DNA from: Methyloversatilis universalis
GTDB lineage: Bacteria > Pseudomonadota > Gammaproteobacteria > Methylococcales > Methylococcaceae
Direction of reading: 5' to 3'
Assembly: GCA_020723665.1 (NCBI GenBank)
Contig: DYIL01000013.1
Span: forward strand, 1 to 64,000
DNA length: 64,000 nt
Shown here in pieces: positions 1 through 8,808 of this stretch. The position numbers and the translations under genes were made by a program. The notes below the pieces were generated by a model that worked only from the letters and a program-made list of their open reading frames with translations, was not told the origin of the DNA and did not search any database. Position 1 is the first letter of the stretch, and the number at the start of each line of letters is the position of its first letter.

Positions 1-59
1 CTTCGATCCTTCACGGCTCGCAATCGGCAGCTTGACATGAACCATAGAATCTCAGAAGA

Positions 60-350
60 GTGTTCGACAAGCTCCTGCCTGCTGCAGGCAGGAGCTTGTC
101 GAAGGGTCGGCAGGGCGAGGCGCAACGCGACGAGCGGGCAGGCCAGGCCCTTCGACAGGCTCAGGACAGGCCCTTCGGGCCGTGCTTCGCACGTTAGCGT
201 TCGCTCCCGGCGAACGGCTGCACGCGCAAGCGCCGCTTGTGGCTCCCAACAGGGAAAGCGCGGCGTGATTGGGTTGGGTGAGGGGCTTTGAGATCCAACA
301 GTTGCACTGTTCGCTTTTCCCACTGGAAACTTAATCAGAGCTTCCTTAAG
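60..350. repeat. Dispersed element, family 1, copy A (right end intact)
   Basis: Fills most of the space before the first gene. It starts with a near-perfect 41-base palindrome at 63-103 (arms TTCGACAAGCTCCTGCCTG) and continues into a core shared with copies near 8.1, 21.2, 30.5, 33.1 and 52.3 kb. It ends at 331-350 in TTAATCAGAGCTTCCTTAAG, the right-hand terminal inverted repeat of the family. No left-hand terminal repeat is visible here. The short open frames inside it recur wherever the repeat does and are not treated as genes. Confidence 0.8.
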
Positions 351-379
351 GTTCCACATGACGTTGGCAGTCGAAATCC

Positions 380-1798
380 ATGAACCCGTCGGCTAAGCGT
401 CCCGAACTGGAGCGGGCGATCGGATGGCTCGGTGCCGCAGCGGTCCTGGCGGGAACCGTGATCGGCACCGGCATATTCCTGGTGCCTTCGACCATAGCGC
501 GCGAAACCGGCTCGGTCTGGGCGGTGTTCCTGGTCTGGATGGTCGGAGGGCTCCTTTCGCTCGCCGGCGCGCTCAGCTATGCGGAACTCGGCGCCGCCTT
601 CCCGGAAGCCGGCGGGGAGTATATCTTCCTGCGGCGCGCCTACGGCCCCTTGTGGGGATTCCTCTTCGGCTGGCAGCAGGTGGTCATCGGCAAGACCGGG
701 TCGATCGCCGGCATAGCCACGGCGTTCGCGATCTTTCTCGGTTTTTTCGTCCACGATCTCGAACAACCGGTGTGGCGATCTTCTATCGCCGGGCTGGACC
801 TCACGCTCACCGGAATTCAGCTCACGGCGCTCGCAGGCATTCTGGTTTTTACTCTCCTGAATTACGGGGGCGTCGTGCTGGGAAGTGAGGTTCAGACCGT
901 CCTGACGCTGCTGAAGGTTGGCGTCATCTTAGCCTTGGCGGTTCTTGGACTCGCGAGCGGTAAAGGGTCCTGGGAACATTTTTCCGATGCCGGCGCGGCT
1001 TCCGCCCGGATCGGCATCGAATCCTTCGGCACCGCGCTGGCGGCTGCGTTGTGGGCCTACGACGGTTGGAACAACGTGACCATGATCGGAGCCGAGATCC
1101 GGAATCCTCAGCGCACGATCCCGCGCGTCCTGATCTTCGGTATCGCCGCCGTGATGGCCGTCTATCTGTTGATCAACCTGGCGTATTTCTATGTCCTGCC
1201 GCTTGCCGAAGTTCGGCAATCCGGGCGTTTGGCCCAGGACATGGCATCCATGGCCTTGGGGGAATGGGGTGGGAGGGCGATTACGGTGGCGGCAATCGTG
1301 TCGACCCTTGCCGCACTGAACGGTGCCATCCTTACTGGCGCCCGGGTATCCTATGCGATGGCCCGCGACGGGCTCTTCTTCCGGCACATGGGGGATATCG
1401 ACCCGGTGCGTCGGACACCGGCCAAGGCCCTGATCGTGCAGGGCGTCGCGGCGGGCTGCCTGATTCTGGTATTGGGCCGAGACGAGCGGGCTTTCGAGCG
1501 CCTGTTCAGTTACGCGATCTTCGGTGCATGGGCGTTTTACGGCCTCACCGCACTCGCCGTGATCGTGTTGCGCCGCCGTCAGCCGGCACTGCCGAGACCC
1601 TATCGATCCCTGGGCTACCCTTGGGTGACCTTGGCGTTCTTTCTCGTGGCATGCGCATTCTGCACCGGCATGGTGTTGCATAATCCGCTCGATACTGGGA
1701 TGGGCTTGACCCTCCTCGCCGCAGGCTTGCCTTTCTATGCCTACTGGCGGTCCAGAACGGATGCCGGTTCGCCCGCGCGGCTCGAACGACACCGGTGA
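380..1798 (+). CDS. APC-family amino acid permease
   Basis: A 472-residue protein made almost entirely of hydrophobic segments (about 12 membrane helices), the usual length for amino acid-polyamine-organocation transporters. The glycine-rich helix 1 signature GTVIGTGIFLVPS lies at residues 25-37, where this superfamily binds the amino-acid backbone. AALWAYDGWNNVT in the middle resembles the helix 6 region of LAT/YjeH-like members. It would work in the inner membrane as a proton- or exchange-coupled amino acid carrier; the substrate cannot be read from sequence. The ATG at 380 starts right after repeat copy A, so any promoter is inside or just after the repeat. It stands alone. Confidence 0.9.
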   Translation: MNPSAKRPELERAIGWLGAAAVLAGTVIGTGIFLVPSTIARETGSVWAVFLVWMVGGLLSLAGALSYAELGAAFPEAGGEYIFLRRAYGPLWGFLFGWQQVVIGKTGSIAGIATAFAIFLGFFVHDLEQPVWRSSIAGLDLTLTGIQLTALAGILVFTLLNYGGVVLGSEVQTVLTLLKVGVILALAVLGLASGKGSWEHFSDAGAASARIGIESFGTALAAALWAYDGWNNVTMIGAEIRNPQRTIPRVLIFGIAAVMAVYLLINLAYFYVLPLAEVRQSGRLAQDMASMALGEWGGRAITVAAIVSTLAALNGAILTGARVSYAMARDGLFFRHMGDIDPVRRTPAKALIVQGVAAGCLILVLGRDERAFERLFSYAIFGAWAFYGLTALAVIVLRRRQPALPRPYRSLGYPWVTLAFFLVACAFCTGMVLHNPLDTGMGLTLLAAGLPFYAYWRSRTDAGSPARLERHR

Positions 1799-1956
1799 GC
1801 CCGCTCGCTCCTGTCGACGCAATGAAGATGCATTCGTGACTCAGGCAACGGGTGAAACCGAAAGCGCTGGTGAAGTATTCGTAGATCGGCTCCTTCGCCG
1901 ACAGACCCGTTGGCCCAACGGGCACAAGATTCGTTCTTGGATTCAGAAATGAAAAT

Positions 1957-1972
1957 CTCGAAAAACTTCGAG
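1957..1972. repeat. Short palindrome CTCGAAAAACTTCGAG
   Basis: A 16-base palindrome-like unit that matches the end sequence of repeat family 2 (copies near 5.6, 17.9 and 20.9 kb) and the bare unit at 7769-7796. It lies between the permease and the next gene. It may be a solo end of that element; its function is unknown. Confidence 0.5.
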
Positions 1973-2018
1973 GTCCTCAAAGTGGGATTACCGTACTCAT
2001 TGTTGGAACGAGGATTCC

Positions 2019-2813
2019 GTGACGGTCAGTGACCTCCCGCGTTTCGTCCGCTACGTCGGTATCGACTATTCAGGCGCTCAAACTCCGACATCCAGCCTCA
2101 AAGGACTGCGCGTTTATCTGGCGGAAAAGGACGGACCGCCTTCGGAAATACCGCCGCCGCCAAGCTCGCGCAAATACTGGAGCCGGCGCGGCATCGCCGA
2201 GTGGCTGGTCGAGCGCCTGTCCGAAGATCGGCCGACACTGGTCGGCATCGATCACAGCTTTTCCTTCCCGCTCCGTTATTTCGAGGTGCACCACCTGCCA
2301 GCCGATTGGCCGGCGTTTCTCGACGATTTCCAGCGGCACTGGCCTACGGACGAGGACCACACCTATGTCGACTTCGTGCGCGATGGTCTTCGCGGCAATG
2401 GCGCGGCCCGTACCGGCAGTCCGCGCTGGCGCCGGCTGTGCGAGGAACGGGCGAGGGCGAAGTCGGTGTTCCATTTCGACGTGCAAGGCTCGGTCGCAAA
2501 ATCCGCCCACGCAGGCATTCCCTGGCTTCGGTATCTGCGGCGGCAACTGGGCGAGCGAGTGCATTTCTGGCCTTTCGACGGCTGGGTCATCCCGCTTGGA
2601 AAGTCGGCCATCGCCGAAGTCTATCCTTCATTGTGGAAGCACGTTTATCCGACCGAGGGCCGTACCCCAGACCAGCACGACGCTTACACTATCGCCGCCC
2701 GGCTGCGCCAGGCCGACCGCGATGCCCGTCTGCAAGCCTTGCTCGAACCCATGCTGACGCCCCAGGAACGCGCCATAGCCGGAGTCGAGGGCTGGATTCT
2801 CGGAGTCGGGTAG
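2019..2813 (+). CDS. DUF429-like protein, probable RNase H fold
   Basis: A 264-residue cytoplasmic protein without signal peptide. VGIDYSGA near residues 13-20 and VGIDHSFSFP near 73-82 resemble the strand-ending acidic motifs of DUF429-type proteins, which are predicted to have an RNase H-like fold. IAEVYPSLWK and HDAYTIAARL in the C-terminal third give further conserved acidic positions. The activity of the family is not established, so no function is assigned. The start is GTG at 2019, preceded by GGAACGAGG at 2006-2014. It is a single gene with no evident partner. Confidence 0.7.
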   Translation: MTVSDLPRFVRYVGIDYSGAQTPTSSLKGLRVYLAEKDGPPSEIPPPPSSRKYWSRRGIAEWLVERLSEDRPTLVGIDHSFSFPLRYFEVHHLPADWPAFLDDFQRHWPTDEDHTYVDFVRDGLRGNGAARTGSPRWRRLCEERARAKSVFHFDVQGSVAKSAHAGIPWLRYLRRQLGERVHFWPFDGWVIPLGKSAIAEVYPSLWKHVYPTEGRTPDQHDAYTIAARLRQADRDARLQALLEPMLTPQERAIAGVEGWILGVG

Positions 2814-3087
2814 AGCGATGGCTGCGGTCTGGGATGCCGCCGGACCCATAGCCAGCAGCTGTGTCTTCCGGGCTTCGAGGTCGGGAAGCGTGGATCGAGC
2901 GCTGTCCTTTGGTTTCCCCGGTGCCAATGCGCCGAGTTCTGGGAATTTGCCGGGCACTTGGCTGTTGTCGATCCTGGCCGGTCACAAGCGCTATGCGCGG
3001 GTGACTTCGATTCGCAGTGATGGCGTCAATCCAGAACTGCTGGGGATGTCGAAAGTGGGAAGTGCAGATGCGGTGCAACCATTTTTC

Positions 3088-3579
3088 CTACGGCGTGGGC
3101 GACGCGAGGATCATGGTCAACCAGTAGGTGTCCGTCTTGTAACAATGCCAGAGCTGGGTTTCCTCGGTGAACCGGGCGAAAAGTTGGCCGTTGGCGTAGA
3201 CTACGCCGTCGGCGACGGTGATCTCGTCGAACGGGCCGAAGGTTTCCGAGGTGTTCCCGGGCGCATCCTCGAAATGGACTACCGCTCGGTCATGGCAGGC
3301 ATACTGGGTAAAATGCTGCTGCCCCTGCATGTCCCAGAAGTGATTCCTGAATTTCGCAACCGGTGTCCGAGCGGGGCCTTGGTTGATGAAATTGCCGGTA
3401 ATCCTGAAAAAAGGCGCCGGTGGCAGTTTGGTCGTTTTCGCCAGTTGGTCGGATTCGAAGATCAGACTGATCATTTTATGGCCTACCCTAAAAACGTCTC
3501 TATTCTGGTTAGACCGCGACGGTTTCGTGGGTTCATGAGGCAAGGCCGGTAACGCAAAAAAACTGGTCATCAATTTCAA
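3088..3579 (-). CDS. Hypothetical protein
   Basis: About 160 residues, soluble, no signal peptide. The first codon drawn is TTG; ATG three codons downstream (3570) is as likely, with GAGG about 15 bases upstream. The C-terminal two thirds is compositionally normal, with motifs such as FFRITGNFINQGPAR, KFRNHFWDMQGQQ and YKTDTYWLTMIL. I recognise no family. It is convergent with the DUF429-like gene and isolated. Confidence 0.55.
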   Translation of the reverse strand: MKLMTSFFALPALPHEPTKPSRSNQNRDVFRVGHKMISLIFESDQLAKTTKLPPAPFFRITGNFINQGPARTPVAKFRNHFWDMQGQQHFTQYACHDRAVVHFEDAPGNTSETFGPFDEITVADGVVYANGQLFARFTEETQLWHCYKTDTYWLTMILASPTP

Positions 3580-3791
3580 TTTCCTCGTCGACGACGTTTA
3601 CCCTCCTTATATTGGAATAATGCGAAGAAAATGGACATGGAGCCTCGCCGTCGCGGGCGGCATTTTCTGGTGGCGCGAAGGTCCCATCGCCGTCACCGTG
3701 GTAACCCCGGCCCGCGGTGGAGGCGATTTTCATGGTGAAATATCCGGCCTAGTCTCCGATCGCCGATATGCCTGACGACCCAAGTGGCCGA

Positions 3792-4109
3792 TTATTCCTC
3801 TTTTTTTATGTGGCGGACTCCGGACCATGTGACCACATGGGATAAATCCATCTGCCGCAGCAGTTCGTGAATCACGGTTTCCACCCGATGCGGCTCGTCG
3901 TAAAACTCGACCACCAGGGGCAAATCCAGGGACAGATCCACCAAGGAGGCGGTGCGGATTTTTCCATCCGTACTGAATCCGGTCATCCCCCGGAGCACGG
4001 TGACGCCGGCCACCCGTTCCTCCTCGCGCAGGAATTTCATGACTTTGGACAAAAGATGCTCGCCCTCGCGGAGATAAAGCCGCGCTATGGTGACTTGCTG
4101 ATGTGCCAT
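3792..4109 (-). CDS. DUF190 family protein
   Basis: A 105-residue cytoplasmic protein typical of DUF190 in length and pattern. It opens MAHQQVTIARLYLREGEHL and has GVTVLRGMTGF in the middle and LPLVVEFYDEP followed by HELL in the second half, resembling PII-like ferredoxin-fold proteins. Genes of this family often sit beside crcB. The ATG at 4109 lies inside the end of crcB (24-base overlap), which points to translational coupling. It is the last gene of a three-gene operon. A regulatory or accessory role in fluoride export is inferred from context only. Confidence 0.85.
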   Translation of the reverse strand: MAHQQVTIARLYLREGEHLLSKVMKFLREEERVAGVTVLRGMTGFSTDGKIRTASLVDLSLDLPLVVEFYDEPHRVETVIHELLRQMDLSHVVTWSGVRHIKKEE

Positions 4110-4795
4110 AACCAATTTCCCATGAGTGTGCCCAACCAGACCGCCGTAACGCCGAGCAGGGCATTCACGGCGAAGATGCTCAATAGACCTTGAAACTCGG
4201 TCCGAATTTCGGGCAATTGGAATGCGAGCCACAAAGTTGCCGCCAGGGTCATCACACCGAGCAGGCTGATCAAGACAATCGCCCGGTACAGGGTAGACAG
4301 ATCCAAGTAAAGAAAAACAAATTCGGCCGCCGCGGCCAGGCTGAAGGCGATCGTCAGCACGAGCGCCAGGCCGCCGTACGGAAACCCGTGCCCCAGCCAG
4401 GGATAGAGATCGGAGGCAAAGATCTGCCGCCCCAGGATCAGCCCGATCCAGACCGCCGCGAGACACAACACGGCGCTCAAAAAAATGTTCAATCCGGCTT
4501 TGGCCAGGTTGCCTTCCTCGAACAGGTACAAGGTTTCGATGGCAAAGGTCGAGAAAGTCGTGTAGGCGCCCAGGAACCCTACCAGAATCGCCGCCCGGTA
4601 TTCGGCGGCCAGCGAAAATCGTTGCAGCATCAGTTCGGTGAGGAATCCCATCAGAAACGAGCCCGATACGTTCACGAACAGGGTGCCGTGAGGAAAGCCT
4701 CGACCCAGCCAGGCGTAGATGCCTGTGGCGACGAGGTAACGCGTCACGGCTCCGAGCGATCCGCCCAGAGCGATGGCGAAGAGGTGGCTCATCAT
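4085..4795 (-). CDS. crcB: Fluoride channel CrcB/Fluc, fused double-domain form
   Basis: Exports toxic fluoride across the inner membrane. At about 236 residues it is nearly twice a usual bacterial CrcB (about 125). The first half has the family signatures: GGSLGAVTRYLV, NVSGSFLMGFL and GFLGAYTTFSTFAIET. The second half repeats the topology (GHGFPYGGLALVLTIAFSLA, then LLGVMTLAATLWLAFQLPE) but has lost the Asn-Gly motif and the TTFSTF pore segment. Most bacteria assemble two identical small subunits, so this looks like a tandem duplication and fusion with one degenerate half. Either ATG of the pair at 4795/4792 could start it. It follows the TSUP permease by 2 bases and overlaps the DUF190 gene. 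Confidence 0.88.
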   Translation of the reverse strand: MMSHLFAIALGGSLGAVTRYLVATGIYAWLGRGFPHGTLFVNVSGSFLMGFLTELMLQRFSLAAEYRAAILVGFLGAYTTFSTFAIETLYLFEEGNLAKAGLNIFLSAVLCLAAVWIGLILGRQIFASDLYPWLGHGFPYGGLALVLTIAFSLAAAAEFVFLYLDLSTLYRAIVLISLLGVMTLAATLWLAFQLPEIRTEFQGLLSIFAVNALLGVTAVWLGTLMGNWLWHISKSP

Positions 4796-4797
4796 AT

Positions 4798-5526
4798 CTA
4801 ACTCAAAGCTCGAATCATCAACACTGTTCCGGCGATGGCCAGAAAACCCACGAAGATACGGCGGTACCTGGCTTGCTCGATGTGTGTGTAAAGCATTTCG
4901 TCGGTCAGCAGAAAAACCAGAGCGCCGACTACCAGATAGATTGCATTTTCCGCAAAAGGTACATCGATCTGCGACCGGTCGAACAACCACAAGGTGAGGA
5001 TTTGCGCCACGGCAAAGGTGGCGTAGGACGCCGCGACGGTGACGCGGGCCACATCCTTTGCATAGTCCTTGTGGTGGACCAGCGCCGTGAGGAGCGAGCC
5101 GCCCAGATTGCTGAGCCCGTGTATAACGCCCATGGTCGCGAAGTAAGTCTTTTCGTACTTCATCAGGGTGTCGATGGCGCGGGTCACGGTCGGAGCATAT
5201 TCCTTCAAGGCGATGAGCAGCAGAAACGATCCGATCAACGCGCCGATGTTGATCCGGGTATGGGTCACCAGGAACAGAAAGAGCGCGATGGGCGGCAGCG
5301 TCAGAAACAGCACGTTCCGGTAAAAGGTTAAATCGATATGGACATGGTGCTTCGCGATCTGCAACAAATTGATGGCGATCGAAATCGGCAGCAACACGAT
5401 GAGCACATCCACGAATTCGTAACCGAGCAGCAATAAGATCGGCGTGCCGAACAGTAAGACGCCGGCGCCGAAAATGGACTGCACGATTGCCGTAGCGATC
5501 ACGGTCAGTAGGATGTCGACCGACAT
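4798..5526 (-). CDS. TSUP (TauE/SafE) family permease
   Basis: A 242-residue inner-membrane protein with about eight helices, fitting the TauE/SafE anion permease family. The repeated glycine motifs typical of the family are visible: SIFGAGVLLFGTPIL near the N-terminus and HGLSNLGGSLLTAL near the middle. Family members move sulfite, sulfonates or other organic anions; the substrate here is unknown. The ATG at 5526 is preceded by a strong GGGGGA site. It leads an operon with crcB and DUF190, so a role in halide or anion homeostasis is possible but inferred. Confidence 0.8.
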   Translation of the reverse strand: MSVDILLTVIATAIVQSIFGAGVLLFGTPILLLLGYEFVDVLIVLLPISIAINLLQIAKHHVHIDLTFYRNVLFLTLPPIALFLFLVTHTRINIGALIGSFLLLIALKEYAPTVTRAIDTLMKYEKTYFATMGVIHGLSNLGGSLLTALVHHKDYAKDVARVTVAASYATFAVAQILTLWLFDRSQIDVPFAENAIYLVVGALVFLLTDEMLYTHIEQARYRRIFVGFLAIAGTVLMIRALS

Positions 5527-5594
5527 GGATTCCCCCAAGGCTTGATTTCGTTCGTTTCTGTCATTCGTTACTCCGGGCTTCGCGCAGTCGGTGA

Positions 5595-5703
5595 AGCCCC
5601 GTCGTTTTCGGCCACGTAAGAGGTTGAAAACATAAGCCAAGTCCTAACCGCGTTTGGGCTTGGCGAAGAGGAAAACCGCCGGGAAGGCGGTTTTTCGAGA
5701 TCC
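5595..5703. repeat. Repeat family 2, copy 1
   Basis: Matches 17943-18068 and, inverted, 20835-20987. Shared landmarks are CCCCGTCGTTTTC, CACGTAAG, GTTGAAAAC, GTTTGGGCTTGGCGAAGAG and the hairpin AAAACCGCC...GGCGGTTTT followed by TCGAGATCC. It lies just upstream of the TSUP-crcB-DUF190 operon and could affect its leader transcript. Confidence 0.8.
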
Positions 5704-5831
5704 CCAAAGGGTTTTCTCGAAGCCGGCATTTTCGCCCCCGCAATGTTTTTTGCGCGCCATTGTAAACCCTCAAACTCCAGAAGGTGTCGGAAAAGGGGGC
5801 CGAATATCGACGGAATGCGAGATGACGACCC

Positions 5832-6779
5832 TCAGGAGCCCAGCCGGTCGCCCGCCGACAACGCCTCGGCCGGCGGGACGCACCGGCCGTCGACCGTGAC
5901 CATTTCGAGCCGCAGCCACGCGTCTGAGCACGCGGCCCATACTTCACCTCGGGGCATCAATTGGATCGTCCCCGGAGGCGCGGAGCTCGGCTCTCCCGTC
6001 GGCGAGGTTTTCACGATCCCGATCTCCCGAGCGCCGGCCCACGTCTTCGGCGCTCCCCACGGAGACGGGAAGGGGAAATAGCAAAAGGCGCGGACGAAGC
6101 GGTCTACGTCGGCGGCGGGGCGATCCCAAGACAGCGTGCCACCCTCGGGGATCACCCTGCCGAAGTATTCGCGCTTGGTGAGATCTTGCTCGATTTGGGG
6201 AATGGAGGCTGGGTCGAGGGCGGCCGCGGCGACCAGAGTGGAGAGGCGAGGCGAGAGACCTTCCCCCACGCAGCGTAGGCCCACCGAAAACGCAGTGTCG
6301 CTGTCGGTCAGGTCGAAGAGCGTCTGATAGGCGATGGGACCGGTATCGATGCCGGCGAACATGCGATGAACGGTGACGCCGTAGCGGCATTCGCCGCGGA
6401 GTATGGCCCAGCCCGGCGCATTGAGACCGGCATAGCGTGGCAGGGGGCCAGGATGCAGGTTGAACGCGCCGATCCGGGGGGCATCCAGAATCGAGCCATT
6501 CACGACGCACAGGGAGTGGACGTTGAGCAGGAGGTCCACATTCTCTTTGCGGAAAATGTCGGCGAGAGCGGCGTCCTTGACGGCCGAGGCGGGCAAGAGA
6601 CAATGTCCGCGCCTTTCGGCGTACGCCCACAAGGCCGATTTGCGCGTGTCCGGAGGCGACGTGAGCACCATCGCAACCCGGTGTCCGCTTTCGTCTAGCG
6701 CCTTCAAGGCGCGGAGCCCCGCACCTTCCTCGGCCGCCAGGGCAATATTCAAGCGATAGTCCTCGCTCACGGGTGTCAT
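5832..6779 (-). CDS. Methionyl-tRNA formyltransferase-like protein
   Basis: About 315 residues with a formyl-transferase N-terminal domain. AFNLHPGPLPRYAGLNAPGWAI has the catalytic His and the substrate loop of folate-dependent formyltransferases, and GVTVHRMFAGIDTGPIAYQ resembles the active-site region of Fmt. A C-terminal part (TLSWDRPAADVDRFVRAF) resembles the formyl_trans_C domain. The lone position, away from def or a tRNA-modification operon, suggests a paralogue acting on another amine such as an amino sugar or siderophore precursor rather than initiator tRNA; this is inference. ATG at 6779 is chosen because AGGGAAG precedes it; an in-frame start further upstream is possible. Confidence 0.75.
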   Translation of the reverse strand: MTPVSEDYRLNIALAAEEGAGLRALKALDESGHRVAMVLTSPPDTRKSALWAYAERRGHCLLPASAVKDAALADIFRKENVDLLLNVHSLCVVNGSILDAPRIGAFNLHPGPLPRYAGLNAPGWAILRGECRYGVTVHRMFAGIDTGPIAYQTLFDLTDSDTAFSVGLRCVGEGLSPRLSTLVAAAALDPASIPQIEQDLTKREYFGRVIPEGGTLSWDRPAADVDRFVRAFCYFPFPSPWGAPKTWAGAREIGIVKTSPTGEPSSAPPGTIQLMPRGEVWAACSDAWLRLEMVTVDGRCVPPAEALSAGDRLGS

Positions 6780-7118
6780 TCGGTAGCTTCCCTGCAAGAT
6801 GCGGTCATCATGAGCAGATCCCTTACAATCTGCGTTTCGGCGGGCCTTATCGCCCACTGGCTTAGAGCATGCGCGCCCGGAAGGTCGCTGTCAACTCGTC
6901 GGCTGGTGCAGGCCAAGCGGCGCGGCTATCGAATCAACCGTGTGTTCTACCGTGAGTTCGCCTGACGAGGACGTGTGAAAAGAGCAGTTCGGGCATTCCT
7001 GCTCGGTAACGGAGGGCGTCAACCGGAAATCGGGCGAATTTCGTTGCCGGATCGCAATACGGTTCCACTTTTTACCGACAGGCTGCAACGGTTATCTTAT
7101 TCTCCGATGCCCCGGAGC

Positions 7119-7433
7119 TCAGGGATCGGACGCCCCTCCAACGGAGCGCGGGTTGCGAACGCGATACCAGTCGTACGGCAGCACGAAGGTATCGAAGATG
7201 GCCGAAAAAGGCAGATCGAAAACGAGAACGGATGTCACCAGCCCGTTAACCCATCCCGGCGCCGGACGCTCGCCCTTGAAAATGTCGCCTATCTCTCTCG
7301 CGTCCTGCCGAACGCCGGGGTAAACCGCCCAATCGTTTTCGAGGATCTCGGTCCTCGCGCGTATGCTGGAGCACCCGTCGGCGAAGGCGATCGCGAGAAC
7401 AATAACGGCCCATTTGCGAACGTCAGCTTTCAT
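7119..7433 (-). CDS. YceK/YidQ-type lipoprotein
   Basis: A 104-residue small lipoprotein. The signal peptide ends in AFADGC, a lipobox with the lipidated Cys at residue 21. The mature part has YPGVRQDAREIGDIF and LPFSAIFDTFVLPYDW, the two blocks that mark the YceK/DUF1375 family, whose function is unknown. It would be anchored in the envelope. It stands alone. Confidence 0.8.
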   Translation of the reverse strand: MKADVRKWAVIVLAIAFADGCSSIRARTEILENDWAVYPGVRQDAREIGDIFKGERPAPGWVNGLVTSVLVFDLPFSAIFDTFVLPYDWYRVRNPRSVGGASDP

Positions 7434-7956
7434 CGTGTTTCCTTGTTTTTATAAACGGATAGGTGTATCGCGCTCATACACGGAAGCCGCATTCGCCGCA
7501 GTGGATCGGACGGGAACCGTCCGATCCCGGCAAAACAATGAGAAGGGGGCAAAGGCTTCCGGACTGAATACGGTCTCCTGGCGGAAATCTCGACGTTATT
7601 GATACTTGTTGAGTTCTTACGGGTTCCGCCATAGGGACGAGCGTCATCGCTATGAAGCTATGGCAAATTTGCTCTGGATGTCAAATTTCATCTTTGCCGG
7701 CGCTATCGTAACCGGGCGGGGTCAGCTCCGACATTTCGGCATTTTCAATCGATGCTTGAGCTAGTGCAGAGCACCTCGAAGTTTTTCGAGTTGCTCTATT
7801 GATTTAGAAACGGAATAACTCGATCCCTGCTCGACCCTGCTCCAGAAGCGTCTGATCGACCGCTTTCACCAACGCTTTTTGTTCAAATTCCGATTCACCC
7901 ATTGGGTGGGCCTCCTGTTCCGCTCCAGGCCCCATCAGTCCTCGGTTTGCAGCATT
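7434..7956. other. Gene-poor stretch
   Basis: About 520 bases with no credible gene. Apart from the short palindrome at 7769-7796 I see no recognisable feature. Confidence 0.5.
7769..7796. repeat. Bare palindromic end of repeat family 2
   Basis: Reads GAGCACCTCGAAGTTTTTC and then GAGTTGCTC, the two family 2 end sequences (GAGCACCTCGAAAAAC and GTTTTTCGAGGTGCTC) joined with no core between them. It may be the footprint of an excised or collapsed element. Confidence 0.55.
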
Positions 7957-8182
7957 CTTAAGGAAGCTCTGAATGATTCCATTTCTCAATCAAAAGGAAA
8001 ACGTTGTAGGCCGTGCTTCGCACGTTAGCGTTCGCTCCCGGCGAACGGGTGCACGCGCAAGCGCCGCTTGCGGCTCCCACCAGGGAAAGTGCGGCGTGAT
8101 GGGCTTGGGTGAGGGCCTTTTGGATCCAACAGTTGCACTGTTCGCTTTTCCCACTGGAAACTTGATCAGAGCTTCCTTCAAG
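7957..8182. repeat. Dispersed element, family 1, copy B (both ends)
   Basis: Bounded by CTTAAGGAAGCTCTGAAT at 7957 and ATCAGAGCTTCCTTCAAG ending at 8182. After the left end, instead of the usual core, it carries ATTCCATTTCTCAATCAAAA, a module also found alone at 22384-22423. It then joins the standard core. It lies beside merR, at the edge of the mercury operon. Confidence 0.85.
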
Positions 8183-8326
8183 CAGTCAACAGAGGAAAAT
8201 AGGATCAACGGGACTGGGCAAGTGTCGCGGAAGAGCTACGCAGATGAGTCTACGGTGGCGGAAAGGCGCTGCCGGGACTTGCCGTCAGACGGGAAGCGGA
8301 AGTCGGCATGGTTTGCGACACAATCC

Positions 8327-8737
8327 TCACTTGCTCCGCCGCAAGGAAGCAATCAACGGACAAGTGACGTGGCCTTCGTTGGTGCGACACGCTGACAGGA
8401 CTTGTGACAGCGCGGATTCCATGCGCGAGAGGTCCGCAAGACGCGCGCGCACGTCAGCAAGGCGTTGTGCTGCTAGTTCGGCCGCTTCAGAGCAGTGCGT
8501 ACCATCCTCCAGCTTCAACAGTTCGCTTATCTCGTCCAGGCTGAAGCCAAGACGCTGGGCCGCCCTCACGAACTTCACCCGCGCCACGTCCGCCCCGCTG
8601 TAGCGGCGGATGCTGCCGTAAGGCCGGTCCGGCGTCGGCAGCAGCCCCTTGCGCTGGTAGAAGCGGATCGTTTCCACATTCACCCCGGCGGCCTTGGCGA
8701 AGGCTCCGATGGTCAGATTCTCTTGAGCGTTCTTCAT
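8327..8737 (-). CDS. merR: Mercuric resistance regulator MerR
   Basis: A 136-residue MerR-family activator/repressor of the mer operon. The N-terminal winged helix-turn-helix is clear ([26 protein letters not shown]). The three mercury-binding cysteines fall exactly at the classical positions 82, 117 and 126 ([19 protein letters not shown]). It is transcribed divergently from merTPA, with the operator in the 71-base gap. Without Hg(II) it represses; with Hg(II) it distorts the long-spacer promoter and activates. Confidence 0.97.
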   Translation of the reverse strand: MKNAQENLTIGAFAKAAGVNVETIRFYQRKGLLPTPDRPYGSIRRYSGADVARVKFVRAAQRLGFSLDEISELLKLEDGTHCSEAAELAAQRLADVRARLADLSRMESALSQVLSACRTNEGHVTCPLIASLRRSK

Positions 8738-8742
8738 GGCGC

Positions 8743-8773
8743 TTGACTCCGTAGTTGACTACGGAAGTACGTT
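8743..8773 (+). promoter_or_regulatory. mer operon promoter and MerR operator
   Basis: TTGACT at 8743-8748 is followed by a 19-base spacer and TACGTT at 8768-8773. The spacer carries the dyad CCGTAGTTGACTACGG. The over-long 19-base spacing and the palindrome between the two boxes are the hallmark of MerR-controlled promoters, and the sequence closely follows the known mer operators. Confidence 0.93.
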
Positions 8774-8808
8774 ACAGCATCAAGCGAAACCTCGAAAGGA
8801 GAAACCTC

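Noticed and set aside
61..350. CRISPR-like array because of many short repeated CCCTTCGAC/GGCTCAGGAC units
   Set aside because: The units are irregularly spaced, inverted, scattered through the window and not separated by unique spacers of constant size.
2818..3552. Long open frame on the + strand
   Set aside because: It lies opposite the more protein-like minus-strand gene at 3088-3579 and its translation has no coherent pattern.
3533..3733. Short minus-strand frame upstream of the hypothetical gene
   Set aside because: Low-complexity translation overlapping the start of the better candidate; no supporting site.
5527..5640. Fluoride riboswitch upstream of the TSUP-crcB-DUF190 operon
   Set aside because: I looked for the conserved fluoride-motif blocks in the leader on the minus strand. 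Only a GGGCTT...AAGCCC stem is there, and most of the leader is repeat family 2, so the motif cannot be supported.
7804..7989. Small minus-strand frame of 61 codons
   Set aside because: It overlaps the end of repeat copy B and shows no family resemblance or ribosome site.
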